Shown: positions 1-9,239 of the stretch, piece after piece
How the letters are laid out: the number at the start of each line of letters is the position of its first letter
Position numbering within the stretch: the first letter of the stretch is position 1
Notes under the pieces: model-generated
What the model was told of the DNA's origin: nothing
The model's database searches: none
What the model saw: the letters and a program-made list of their open reading frames with translations, nothing else
Assembly: GCA_963709875.1 (NCBI GenBank)
Contig: CAVPYB010000001.1
Span: 1-64,000 of the forward strand
Origin: JAQBDA01 sp963709875
GTDB lineage: Bacteria > Chloroflexota > Anaerolineae > Anaerolineales > UBA4823
Length of the DNA: 64,000 bases
Direction of reading: 5' to 3'
Position numbers and translations under genes: made by a program

Positions 1-20
1 GGGTGAACGAAGCGGGAGAA
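1..20 (+). repeat. Left terminal inverted repeat
   Basis: GGGTGAACGAAGCGGGAGAA matches the complement of 2666-2685 with one mismatch (C/T at base 13). A 14-base part of it, ACGAAGCGGGAGAA, recurs as an internal direct repeat near 92-105, possibly a transposase-binding subrepeat. The element could extend slightly left of the window. Confidence 0.8.
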
Positions 21-257
21 TGAGTAAATAGTGAAAAAGAACCCCAAAGTGGGGTTGATGAGGAAAATGCGGTCAAAAATGGGGGGCAAAACGAAGCGGG
101 AGAATGGGAAACCAGGTGGAAAGGAATGAGGCTGAGCAGAAAAATGCGGGCGACCAAGCAGGAAAAGGGTCACCAAACGACGGCTAAGCGCGCCAGCACC
201 GCCGGGCAAAGCTAACGGGATTACCAGGCGAGGCAAGTGGCTGTGAGAGGCCCTTGA

Positions 258-1846
258 TCAGGGGTCGTGGAGGGCCAGGGTAGCTTCGCGGATCAGGCGG
301 GCCATGGTGGTGAGATTGTTGAGCACATCAGCCAGGAAGATCAGGGCGGTGACGCGGGGGAGGCCGAAGACCGGCATGCGTTTGAATCCCCAGGCTTCGA
401 AGGTGGCGTTGCGACCTTCAACGGCATTGCGGGCGCGATGATAGAGGGCTTTCCAGGTGGAACTGCCGACCGGGACGTCTCTGACCAGACGGATGGAGCC
501 ATCCGGGAAACGCTCTGCCAGGTTGACGATGCGACCCTGGGGATGGTCGGTCTGTTGGTAAGGGCAGTCCGGGGGCGGATAGCTGACATCCGGGAGCTGC
601 ACGGTTGGTTGAGCGTCTTTCAAGCAAGCCTTTTGGCAAACCCATTTGGTGCGTTGTCGTGGGTAGTCATAGCCATTGGCAACCAGGCTGTAGCCATAGG
701 GACAGATCGGACGACCGCGATCATCATAGCCGCGCAAGACCCAGTTTTGCTGATCTTGATCGGTCTGGTGATGGCGCAGGTCGACCACCCGGCGAGCCTG
801 CAGGTGGTCATAGACGGTGTGCAGAAAGACCTCGATAGCCGTACCCGGCATCGCCTGCCACGGCCTCGACTTGCAGATCGGGATAGTGCGTCGCCAGCTG
901 CAGCAGCAAAGCGCTGGCAGGCACTTCTTCACGCTGATTGGCTGGGCGAAGATCGTCCAGCAAGGTGAGACTGAAGCGGCGCTGGGGATCGGCCAATTGC
1001 AGGGGCAGACTGCGATAGCCAAAGAAACCTTCTCCTTCCTGGTTCTCATCCTGATTGTCACCAGTGTACCAGACGAAACGAGCTTCCGGGTCCTGGGGCG
1101 TGGCTCGTTTGCACACCTGGGCACAGGGCGGAGTATCGCAATCACAGCCCCGCAAACCTTTCTCCTGCGCCGGACAGGGCCGGGGAGCCGGGAGATAACA
1201 GTCTGGCTCACGTCCTGACAGCGCATGCGGGAAGCAGCCTCATGGATTTGTCCATCGGGACACAGCAAGGCCTGCTGCCAGGCCGCCTGGCTAAGCACGC
1301 CGCTCTCCCGGATCAGGGCCACCGATTGGGCAATCAGTTGGTTGAGTGCTGGATAGCGACTTCAATGGCCCGCTCGTCCTGTTGGACGGACACGTACTCA
1401 CCCAGGGCGCTTGAGTTTTTCCCCAGGACAGTCAAGAAGTGACGCAGGCCGCCTTCGCTGGGAAAAATCCCATCTCGAAAACCAAAGCGTTCGGCATAGT
1501 CGGCATAGCGCGGCTTTCTCAGGTTGCGCAGCGTTTCCGCCCGGCTCCAGCCGTTGACCATCTGCCAGACGGTCAGCAAAAACAGCGATACCGGATCAAA
1601 AGGTACCTTGCCTTTGGCCGAAGTCCAGCCCAATTGCTCCGCCAACACATCTCGCAAGCCGCTGAAATCTACCAGCCGCAGGAGCAGGTCGAAATCACCG
1701 CATCTTCCCAGTGGGCCGGGTCTGCCAGTTCCTGCCAACCCAGATACTGGTAGCCAGAGCGGTAGCGTATCTTCGGTGAGGACGGGGTGTTGACCGGTGT
1801 CGGCCAGCGCAGCGGTAGACGATCTTGCAGTGCGGAGAAACTGCAA
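258..1846 (-). pseudogene. DDE transposase, frameshifted
   Basis: The reading frame runs leftward in at least three pieces. The N-terminal part (1846 to about 1345) holds a helical DNA-binding region with PFDPVSLFLLTVWQM, typical of DDE transposase N-termini. The middle part (about 1155-810) holds WYTGDNQ and AVAGDAGYGY, which fit the first two catalytic Asp regions. The C-terminal part (about 840-258) holds ARNAVEGRNATFEAWGF, which fits the catalytic Glu region. Frame changes lie near 1345, 1160 and 830. The 5' boundary with the sigma-like gene is unclear, because residues such as GYQYLGWQELADPAHWEDA sit in the neighbouring frame just before DFDLLLRLVDF. Confidence 0.75.
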
Positions 1847-2585
1847 CTGCTCACAAAATCTGGATCGTGGGTGCGGGTTTGCTCGGGTCTAGCCATGACG
1901 CCCTGCCCGACGGCGCAGCCAGGCTTGGCTGCTTCTTCCGCCCATTCATACTCCTGCTGGCTGTGGCGCGCCAGCAGCTGCCGCAGCTCCTGGCTGTGCG
2001 CCGGATGCCGCAGCCACACCAGGGCTTCGACTTGTAATTGGCGCACTCGTTCACTGCACACCCCCAGCTCTCTTCCGACCTCCGCCAGGGTTTGCCTCTT
2101 TTCCCCCACCAACCCATAACGGCGACGGATCACCCGCCGCAGCCGCTTCGGCAAGCGCCTCACCAAGGCATGCAGACTGGCTTTCCCTTCCTGCTCTGCC
2201 TGCTGCTGTGCCAGACCCGCTTCCCAAGGCCGGAAGAATATCGCCCACTCCCGGATCGCATGCTCGCTCTGGTTAGCCCGACAATGAGCCTTGACGGCTT
2301 CCCAAACTTGATGCACAATCGCAGCGTAGGCATAGGTCGAAAACTGGTAGCCCCTCTGTGGATCGTAGCCCAGGATGGCTTTCCATAACCCCTCCGCCCG
2401 ACCTGGACGGCTTCCTCAAAGGATAGATCTCCCAGATTCTGGCGATTGACCGCATACACCACCAGCGGCTCGTGCCTCGCCATGAGCAGGTTCAGACTGT
2501 CTTGACAACCCCCTTGGGCCTGCTCAAATAGCCTGGCCTCGGGCTGCTACCCGAGGCCAGATTTCTCTCTTTCATTCGTTTTCAT
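1669..2585 (-). pseudogene. Sigma-70-like protein carried by the IS
   Basis: An ATG at 2585 follows a strong ribosome site (AAAGGAGG-type, about 2590-2600). The frame reads MKTNEREKSGLG, then a TAG at 2549-2547, and continues QPEARLFEQAQGG and LLMARHEPLVVYAVNR, which resembles sigma region 2. A second break lies near 2385. The rest holds LPKRLRRVIRRRYGLVG and TLAEVGRELGVCSERVRQLQ, a clear sigma region 4 helix-turn-helix. If repaired it would be a small sigma-like protein, either a transcription factor for the element or a DNA-binding partner of the transposase. Which of these it is cannot be told from the sequence. The C-terminal frame overlaps the transposase start. Confidence 0.65.
2533..2560 (-). 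other. Perfect 11-bp hairpin over the in-frame amber codon
   Basis: CTGGCCTCGGG (2533-2543) pairs perfectly with CCCGAGGCCAG (2550-2560) around a 6-base loop. The loop contains the TAG that interrupts the sigma-like frame at codon 13. No T-run follows on either strand, so it is not a standard terminator. It could act as an attenuator or be part of the IS end structure. Confidence 0.5.
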
Positions 2586-2665
2586 TGTGTACCTCCTTTT
2601 TTCGCTTGTGAGATACACCGATTGTGTCACATTTTGCCCACCAGTTTGGGGTTGATTTTAATCTT

Positions 2666-2685
2666 TTCTCCCACTTCGTTCACCC
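2666..2685 (-). repeat. Right terminal inverted repeat
   Basis: Reading leftward this is GGGTGAACGAAGTGGGAGAA, the partner of bases 1-20. Further inward both ends carry a similar AACCCCAAA block, so end homology continues beyond the 20-bp core. Confidence 0.8.
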
Positions 2686-3200
2686 AAATTCATGCTGACG
2701 CCTCGTAACAGATAGCAGGATGGTCCTATAATAGTATGATGGAAGTGTTGTCAGCAGCGTGTGTCGATGTGCGGTATATCTGGAACTCACGGCGGGGTTG
2801 GTAATTATGTCGGATGGTGTTACTGGTGCAAAGATACGATTTGGCTCCATCCCATGATACAGGCAGGTAGGCGCTGTTTGGCTTCACCAGCACCTAGTTT
2901 TTCACTACTTAAATCGTTCGGTACAGCAATGATATGACCCTTCTATTCTTGCCCGCAAATTTCTCAATATTGTCCCGAACAAAGCGTATTCGGAAAATCA
3001 CCCAAATTCTCCCTATTTGCCTAAATCACTTATTCATATAAGACGTATAGCACTTCTGCGCGCCTGCAGTTGGTAGAGGGTTGTAATACCTTTGGAATAA
3101 ATTGTAAAACAGCAGACTATAACAGAAAGTGAACAAAATAGTCTCGCAATTTAACTGTAACAGTTTGTTTATCAAAATAGGTCTGACGTGAGTGAACTTA
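2686..3200. other. Intergenic, no recognised gene
   Basis: This AT-rich stretch follows the IS. A TATAAT lies near 2726. A 56-codon frame at 2767-2937 (+) starts MCGISG, which recalls class II glutamine amidotransferase N-termini (Cys2 nucleophile), but nothing after it supports that family. It is treated as chance or a relic. Confidence 0.3.
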
Positions 3201-3202
3201 TC

Positions 3203-3343
3203 TCAGAAAGAGCGCCAGTATGCCAGGAATAACCCAGGACGACCACAGCGGAATGAGTGCCGGGATGCGTTGTACAGCTTGGTGCTGTGACTGGTATTGG
3301 CGAAAGTGCACAGGGCGTATCCAATCGCAATGTACCTTGTCAT
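3203..3343 (-). CDS. Possible 46-residue protein behind an attenuator-like hairpin
   Basis: The ATG at 3343 follows a near-ideal GGAGGTG site (3350-3344). The frame reads MTRYIAIGYALCTFAN and ends at a TGA at 3203. The +1 frame over the 3' half encodes a hydrophobic segment, ALIPLWSSWVIPGILALFL, suggesting that a small membrane protein has been frameshifted. No family is recognised. A terminator-like hairpin (3358-3385) and a GC palindrome (3434-3447) lie just upstream on the same strand. Confidence 0.25.
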   Translation of the reverse strand: MTRYIAIGYALCTFANTSHSTKLYNASRHSFRCGRPGLFLAYWRSF

Positions 3344-3357
3344 CACCTCCTTATAGC

Positions 3358-3385
3358 AAAAAGCCCATCTCGGTTGAGACGGGTC
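3358..3385 (-). terminator. Rho-independent terminator, leftward
   Basis: Reading leftward, CCCGTCTC, loop AACC and GAGATGGG form a stem with one mismatch, followed by TTTTT (3362-3358). It can end the transcript of the glycosylase gene upstream (stop at 3567). It could also act as an attenuator for the small frame that starts 15 bases later. A second hairpin, CCCTGC/GCAGGG (about 3395-3413), precedes it. Confidence 0.65.
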
Positions 3386-3433
3386 TGGTTAGATGCCCTG
3401 CCTAAGGTGCAGGGTGCAGCTGCAAGGGGGGAG

Positions 3434-3447
3434 TACCCCCTGGGGTA
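3434..3447. promoter_or_regulatory. GC-rich palindrome resembling CsoR/RcnR-family operators
   Basis: TACCCC-CT-GGGGTA has perfect 6-bp arms flanked by a G-run. CsoR-family copper and related metal repressors bind TACCCC(N)GGGGTA-type sites. No csoR gene is in the window, so the assignment rests on site shape only. Confidence 0.3.
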
Positions 3448-3566
3448 GGCATATACTTATTCATAATTTGCTGGAGGTTTTTTAACGGAAAAAATGAGGG
3501 ACTAGATGGGGAAGCAACCCATTATTGCTTAGGATTATCAATCAAGCGTTTACCCGATAAAGTTCT

Positions 3567-4091
3567 CTACGGGAGTAGTTCTTTGTAACTGTTGATCTTC
3601 TGCTCTTTTGTCATTCTTGCGTAACGCGGCGAAGGGCTTGGCAAGGTGATGAGTTCAATATCAGGATGCTGCTTGATGACCTCTTGAAAAACGCACCGAG
3701 ACTTCTTTTCCACAAAGCGGCTCGTAAAGTATATTTTGTCGATTTGATTATCCTCTAGTATCTGAGTGATCTCCTCGTTGGCATAGACGATATTTATCAA
3801 GTTGGTATCGAGGTTGCTGCCTTCCTTTCTTTCACATTGGTAAATAATATCGGCAATAGCAATACCTAGCTCTGTGAATAAGGATTGCTTGCTCTGCTTG
3901 TCCTTTAGCTTGCATTGGTATACGGCCTCTAAGATAGGCCAAAATTGATTCCTGGGTGTTCCATAAAACCAATCATAGCTTTCATCTGTGAACGATTTCC
4001 CCTTCACCGATTGTCTGCCTGAAAAGCTACCCAAGATTAAGTACCTTGCGTCGGGAGGTACAAAACTGCCGAAAGGATGTGTTTCGATCAT
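3567..4091 (-). CDS. Uracil-DNA glycosylase superfamily protein (Mug/HDG-like)
   Basis: This 174-residue protein is likely a DNA base-excision glycosylase removing deaminated bases. The N-terminal motif ARYLILGSFSGRQS and the following WFYGTPRNQFWPIL match motif 1 and the PRNxFW block of hypoxanthine/uracil glycosylases of the HDG-like branch. A late LPSPSPRYA segment fits the C-terminal DNA-intercalation motif. Length is normal for the family. The gene runs leftward and ends about 180 bp before a terminator. The exact subfamily and preferred lesion are not determined. Confidence 0.8.
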   Translation of the reverse strand: MIETHPFGSFVPPDARYLILGSFSGRQSVKGKSFTDESYDWFYGTPRNQFWPILEAVYQCKLKDKQSKQSLFTELGIAIADIIYQCERKEGSNLDTNLINIVYANEEITQILEDNQIDKIYFTSRFVEKKSRCVFQEVIKQHPDIELITLPSPSPRYARMTKEQKINSYKELLP

Positions 4092-4129
4092 TCTATCTAA
4101 TCCTACTTACCGCCTGTCGAGAGTTATTT

Positions 4130-5607
4130 TCAGGGTCCAGACGTGTCCGCCTCAGCGGTCATCTCCGCCTGTACCTGGGCATACATCTCCTCAAAGAACG
4201 GGCGGCGATCCGGGTCGTGAGCCTCGCTCAGCGACAACGCCTGGCGATAGTGCTCAGCACTGGCTTGCAGGTCGCCCATCAAGCGGTAGATCATGCCCAG
4301 GTTGGCATAGCTCTCCATGGCCACCACATTGATTAGTGGTTCTGGGTTGGATTTATAGTCTGCTAGAGCTAGCTCGTAGTGGTCTAGCGCCTGGGTTAAT
4401 CCGGCTCCTCACTTCCCGGCTGCCGTGCATACTTGGCGAGAGCGCGCGCAAAGTACATCTGTCCCAACCAGGCTTGCACCTTGGTGTGCACTCGTGCCAG
4501 GTCTGGTTCGGGGGCTAGTGCATCGGCCTCCTGGTAAAAGCGGATGCTCTCGTCCACTAAGGTTAGGTCGACGTCAGCCGTGTCACCACTTTCCTGCGAG
4601 GGCAGCAAGGCGCGCTGGTACATTACCGATCCAAGCCCTATGTATGCCCGGGCATATCCCGGATCGACATTTTTTGCATTACTGTAGCTTTGCTCAGCCA
4701 TGTCGAGCAAAGCGATTTCATGGCTACGCTCATACAGCTTCCCAGCAGCGTTGCCTTTTAGGACGTAGAGCAGCGCCTGACCAGCCTCATCTCCCCACTG
4801 TTCACCAAAAATTTCAGCTTCCTGGAAGGAAGCTAGGGCTTGCTCATAATCGTAGCTAAGGAAATCAACCAGGCCGGAGACAATATTGAAAAGCAACAGC
4901 CCGCGTGATAGCGAAACCTCATTCATGCGTCTTTTCTTCAGGGCGTCGTTCACACCTTCGGCATCGAAGGTCTTCCCCAGTAAGTGCTGGCCGGTCCATT
5001 CCGTCGCAGCAGTAAATGCGTATGCCGGTGAAATGTAGAATCGTGGTGTGACCTTCCACGTGGGTTGCGTCGTGTCGATGATCCCGTATACCAGCACGTC
5101 AGCTTTGATCGTCTGGGCAAGATCGGCAGCCGCTTGGTCGATTTTCTCCTCTGGAACGCCTTGCAGCGAGCCTGCTTCCTCGGGTCCCCACACTGGTGTA
5201 ACCGACATCGCTGGGTTAATTTCCCTGAAGGTGTCATTTAGTTTGCGTTGAAGCTGGTAAGCAAATTCAGTTCCGAGATCACTGGTATCGTCTGTGCCGA
5301 CAACACTGAATCCGGCCACTGCCACACATAGCTCACAGCCAACTTTCCTGATGTTGGCCGCTTTGGGCTGCGCTTGGTAAACCAGATAGCCCACACCTCC
5401 AAGCAATGGCAGGATGAGCACAGCCAGCAGGAGCATGCCAAGGCGCATTTCCAGCCCAAAGCGGCGGAAGAGCTTCTCATCGATGCCGTGTACGATCTGC
5501 GTACCGACCTGCACGATCTTATCGACGAAGCCCCCGCTGACTTCGATCTTCTGGTCGATTTGTTCCGGTGGCTGTACCGGAGACATTTCTGGCTGCGAAT
5601 CAGCCAT
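4130..5607 (-). CDS. TPR membrane protein with N-terminal RHIM-like motif (frameshift)
   Basis: The N-terminus (about residues 17-42) contains VSGG and DKIVQVGTQIVHG, an (I/V)QVG core like that of RHIM amyloid motifs. One membrane helix follows (about 56-78, LLLAVLILPLLGGVGYLVY). Next comes a TolB/FlgO-like alpha/beta domain (VAVAGFSVVG, ADVLVYGII) and TPR repeats. The main frame stops at 4396 after SEEPD, but the TPR continues in another frame (TQALDHYELALADY, YANLGMIYRLMGDLQ) to 4130, so one indel near 4400 splits a protein of about 490 residues. It lies 141 bp downstream of the small effector-like gene on the same strand. Proposed role: sensor or partner in amyloid-type signalling; this is inference. 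Confidence 0.6.
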
Positions 5608-5748
5608 TTTTCAGAGATTTCCTGTCAGTGAAAAAATAATAAAATACGGAATTTCCAAAGGACATACAAAAAACTTGAAAGATCTATGAACTTTGTGATC
5701 TTCGAGATACTAAGAGACTTGTGTTTATTGATTCTCATACCTCACACA

Positions 5749-6138
5749 TCACATCTCGATATTCCCCTCGATCTTTCCGGCCTGGATCACCTTGCCCACC
5801 CGGGCATTGCCGCTGATGTTTAGCGACTGGTTTATTATCTCGTCGCCACCCGGTATATCCTTCACTAGATCCATAACCTTCTGCGCCATTGCCAGAAGTT
5901 CCTTGTCCTGGTCAGCGCCTGTATCTTTCAAGTCCTTCTCTAGCGGCTTTGCATAAGTATCGGGGTCTTTCTCGTATGCCTGTAGCACTTGCTGCGCCAG
6001 TGGTTTATCGGCAAACTTCTTCGTCACCATGGCTTTCAACCCCGCGTATGCGTCCATAATCGCCTGCGGGACGACATCTTTAAGCGCCGCAGCTGCACCA
6101 GCTGTCAGCGCCCCCAAGATTAAGGTAACCGGATCCAT
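5749..6138 (-). CDS. Bell-like small effector with C-terminal amyloid (RHIM-like) motif
   Basis: This 129-residue protein begins MDPVTLILGALTAGAAAA and KDAYAGLK-like text (IMDAYAGLKAMVTKKF). This helical N-terminus recalls bacterial Bell domains, which are predicted membrane-active cell-death domains. The C-terminus (about 106-129) reads ISGNARVGKVIQAGKIEGNI, resembling bacterial amyloid signalling (BASS/RHIM-like) motifs. The ribosome site AAGGAGG lies just before the ATG. The related motif in the N-terminus of the next gene supports a receptor-effector pair. Function is inferred from family knowledge and not proven. Confidence 0.65.
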   Translation of the reverse strand: MDPVTLILGALTAGAAAALKDVVPQAIMDAYAGLKAMVTKKFADKPLAQQVLQAYEKDPDTYAKPLEKDLKDTGADQDKELLAMAQKVMDLVKDIPGGDEIINQSLNISGNARVGKVIQAGKIEGNIEM

Positions 6139-6287
6139 AATAATCCTCCTTATTTTGTTGTATTTATTATGGCACAGAACAGGACTTTGTCAATCGAAAA
6201 TCTCCAACCAAACCAAAGCAGTCACCCCTTTCCGGAGTATAATTTATTCAAATGGCTCCTCCCCTCCCAGGAGCTAGTGGAGGCACC

Positions 6288-7574
6288 ATGGCCATTCAAA
6301 TATCGCCTCGATTCCTATTAACCAGCCTACTCACCTGCCTGCTGGCAGCTACTGGCTGTGCTCGGCAGCCTCCTATGCAGCCCATCCCCACGACATCCGG
6401 CCGCACGCCGCAACCGTCCACCCAGACGGCGACCTTGCCTGTTCCCGCCACGCATGCCCCAACCATGACCGCCTTTTCCACGCAGGCTGTTAGTCGCCTC
6501 ACTTCACAACCCACCAAAACCCAATTGGGTGGTATTGACGCCGTAACAATGACAGCCAGCTTCACACCACAGCTGGATTCAGAGCCAGAGCGCACAACCT
6601 TCTCTGTCGATAACATGCAGCGATCACAACCCAAGGATGTCTTGCATCAGGTATCATACTTTGGCGGAGCTGGCCCGGGGGAATGCGATATGTTTATGAC
6701 TTTCCGAAGTATTCCTCCTAATGGTTGGGGGGTCGATACTTGCCCGGATGACACTGTCATCCCATATGCCAACCTCGTATTCAGCGCAGGGATTTTTCAG
6801 CCTGACAGCCCGGTGGCGATAGAAATTATGACCCCGGACGGTTGGTCGCTCTACACCGATCTCTTCGCTGGCAGTGATGGCATGGTCATATATGAGTTCA
6901 TCCCAACATGGACCTATAGCTATGGGAAACACCAATTCCGCTTCAGCGGTTCGCAAGGAAGCCTCGAAAAAACGATCGAGGTTGTCCGTCCACCCCACCC
7001 GGAGCTGGTCTGGTTTCCTAACGAACAGCAGCTCTTCCTATACAACTTTCAGCCGTATGAAAATGTGCGCCTGCTCTATTATGGCGAAAAAATGGAACCG
7101 GACATCCTGAACGGCTGGCAGACTTACCATGTCGATTCGTCCGGCGAGCTGTTTATCGATTCAGCTGGATTGGAGCATCCGCGCTTTGTAGTCGCCGGTG
7201 AGAAGAGCGGCCAGGCTGCCTTTGCCGAGGTTGGCGCCACCAATCTGACACAGTTATGGGCAGCCGGGGACGTTTATTGTCCTGGGGCACTACCCCCGCT
7301 GCAGCTTGACCCCGGTATGTTTGTTGAAGTCTCTGGTGAGGATTTATGGGCTTACGGCGGCTATGGCCCTGTTGAGAGATGGGCGCCGATCCCCTTAGGT
7401 ACCCAGGTAGAAATCATCTGGGCGTGGACCTCGCCGGCCTGTAAGGATGGCGCTTTCTGGTATATTGTGTCTTGCCCAGACCTGCCGGACCTCGATTGCG
7501 CCCTCTACCCCCAGATGTGGTTGCCCGAAAGTCGCGGATCGGATTACCTGCTCCTGCCGGTCGGTCCGGGTTAG
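6288..7574 (+). CDS. Thr/Pro-rich lipoprotein of unknown function
   Basis: The ATG at 6288 is preferred: AGTGGAGG precedes it and the product starts with a good lipoprotein signal (FLLTSLLTCLLAATGC, lipobox ATGC at about residue 25). An in-frame ATG at 6252, 9 bases after a TATAAT (6238-6243), would add 12 residues. After a Ser/Thr/Pro linker (about 30-110) comes a beta-rich extracellular part with several Cys and a C-terminal SH3-like region (VEVSGEDLWAYGGYGPVERW). The fold is not recognised. It is divergently arranged from the effector pair. Confidence 0.75.
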   Translation: MAIQISPRFLLTSLLTCLLAATGCARQPPMQPIPTTSGRTPQPSTQTATLPVPATHAPTMTAFSTQAVSRLTSQPTKTQLGGIDAVTMTASFTPQLDSEPERTTFSVDNMQRSQPKDVLHQVSYFGGAGPGECDMFMTFRSIPPNGWGVDTCPDDTVIPYANLVFSAGIFQPDSPVAIEIMTPDGWSLYTDLFAGSDGMVIYEFIPTWTYSYGKHQFRFSGSQGSLEKTIEVVRPPHPELVWFPNEQQLFLYNFQPYENVRLLYYGEKMEPDILNGWQTYHVDSSGELFIDSAGLEHPRFVVAGEKSGQAAFAEVGATNLTQLWAAGDVYCPGALPPLQLDPGMFVEVSGEDLWAYGGYGPVERWAPIPLGTQVEIIWAWTSPACKDGAFWYIVSCPDLPDLDCALYPQMWLPESRGSDYLLLPVGPG

Positions 7575-8139
7575 TAGAGCAGGCTGGCAACCTACCAAAA
7601 CTCCTCCAAGGGCAAATCTTACTAATCCATGCTCCTCGATCAGCTGTAGACAAGCCACTTGGTTGAATCAAACAGTTCTGGATTATCTCTGAAGCGTGTG
7701 ACTGCCATCCGTCAGCGTCTTTGTGCTGCCTCGTATTATAATTAATCCAAACTAACCACGGTTGCGCGCTTTAACCCAAACACTTCTCTCCTCTAAGATT
7801 TTCATCCCTACAGTTAGCAAGATTGGTTAATAATATTCCAGCGACTTATTCCCCAGGCAGTAATTGATCTCGCTGCGGATATTGGGCATGAAAAAACGGT
7901 TGTCACATTCCCCGGGCAACCTTACAACTCTTAGAAGCCGATACTCTTCGCCTTGGGACACAACCGCTCGACATGCCCCGATTGCCCACATATTTGGCAG
8001 GGCACTGCAGGCAGAGAGTTTCAAACTACATCACAGCTGACCACATGTTATAATTTTCTTATTCCTTCCACGGGAAAGGGAAACCGATTTTCTATAAATT
8101 CAATCGATCAATGCCCGGCAGCGACAGGATGTCCTCGTC
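7575..8139. other. Intergenic, nothing recognised
   Basis: This stretch between two lipoprotein genes has no convincing frame, RNA or repeat. A 65-codon leftward TTG frame at 7827-8024 has no ribosome site and no homology that I recognise. Confidence 0.4.
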
Positions 8140-8179
8140 ATGATGAAGCTGCAACAATTTGTAAGTTGGGGAGCCACCC

Positions 8180-9123
8180 ATGAAGCGATTTGCAATCCTC
8201 CTGTCCTCATGATCCTGCTTGTCGTAAGCGCCTGTACTCTTAGGATGCCCAGCGCTGAAGCACCCACTGCCATTGTCTCTATCACGGATACCCCATCGGT
8301 AGGCGTTCCAGAACCCAGCGATACACCCACACCGCTGCCAACCTCTACCCCTACCATACCACCACCCACCACGGTGCCGCCTACAGCAGAGCCATCTATA
8401 ACGCAGCCAGTACCCGCCATGCAGACTCCGCAGTCGACTGCCAGCCAGCCGCCTGCTGCCCAACCATCGCCTACGGCTACTTCAAGTCCCGTACCAACCA
8501 TCGATCCATACACAACGTATGGAGAGCCAGATTACGAGAACCCAATGGAATTTGCAAATTTCAGTGAGTGGGCGCAAGCCGGGACGCAAACCCTACCGGA
8601 CAACCGTAACATTCGACTACAGTTTAAAGATGGCAATTTATACGTCACGGGCAAGCGCTTAGATTTCAGCACCTGGTGGTTCAGTTACCATACCTTGAGT
8701 GATGCATATATGGAGATGACCTTCGATAACGAAGATTGCTCAGGCCAGGACGCATACGGGATCATTTTCCGCGGTCCGCCGCATCTAGCCGGGACATCGT
8801 ATGGTTATGTTGTGTCATTCACCTGTGACGGCCGGTTATGGGTTTTCCGCTTGGACGACGCTACCCCCTGGAAAACTGAGGTATTGATCGACGAAGAAAC
8901 AGTCAGCGCAATCCACACAGGACCCTACGAACAAAATGTGATCGGTGTGCGCGCCGAAGGAGATCAGTTCGTCATCTTCGCTAACGGCAACCAGGTTGCC
9001 GAGGTGGAGGACGATCATTTCGAAAAAGGTAGGTTAGGAGTGTTCGTCCGGGCAGCGAAGCCTCACGCTTACACTTACCGGGTCAAGAATTTTGCCTACT
9101 GGATTCTGGGGGATGGCGAATAA
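8180..9123 (+). CDS. Lipoprotein with concanavalin-like C-terminal domain (frameshift in signal peptide)
   Basis: GGGGAG precedes an ATG at 8180 that reads MKRFAILLSS and then stops. The next frame continues LMILLVVSACT, so one missing C near 8207 would restore a normal lipoprotein signal with lipobox VSAC. A long Thr/Pro linker follows, then a beta-sandwich of about 180 residues (DAYGIIFRGP, YGYVVSFTCDGRLWVF, VIGVRAEGDQFVIFANG) like the laminin-G/DUF1080 fold. It is related to the lipoproteins at 38108 and 57706. Without repair, an uncharacteristic start at 8140 is needed. Confidence 0.65.
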
Positions 9124-9239
9124 ATTCAGGTATAAATATATCTTTTACCCGCAAGCTGTTGCTGCCCTGAGGATATCCAGTCTGATCCCAATCCACGCAC
9201 GGGCTTGACATCCTTCCACCCTTGCAAATGCAGAGCCAC

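Larger units (their letters stand above)
1..2685 (-). mobile_element. Insertion sequence with sigma-70-like and transposase genes, decayed
   Basis: The element is bounded by 20-bp inverted ends (1-20 and 2666-2685, 19 of 20 matching) and carries two leftward genes: a sigma-70-like gene near the right end and a DDE transposase. Both reading frames are broken several times, so this copy is probably inactive unless the breaks are sequencing errors. The left flank lies outside the window, so no target-site duplication can be seen. The family is not recognised with certainty. Confidence 0.8.

Noticed and set aside
267..968. Long rightward frame opposite the transposase
   Set aside because: It is the antisense shadow of the GC-rich transposase and has no recognisable motif or ribosome site.
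2767..2937. 56-codon frame starting MCGISG, like a glutamine amidotransferase
   Set aside because: Only six residues match, the rest is unlike the family, and no ribosome site is present.
3301..3420. Rightward resemblance to the c-di-GMP-I riboswitch (GCACAGGGC, GCAAA, GCC...GG)
   Set aside because: The stems do not pair as required and no gene follows rightward; a leftward terminator explains the hairpin.
7827..8024. 65-codon leftward frame
   Set aside because: TTG start without ribosome site and no recognisable domain.
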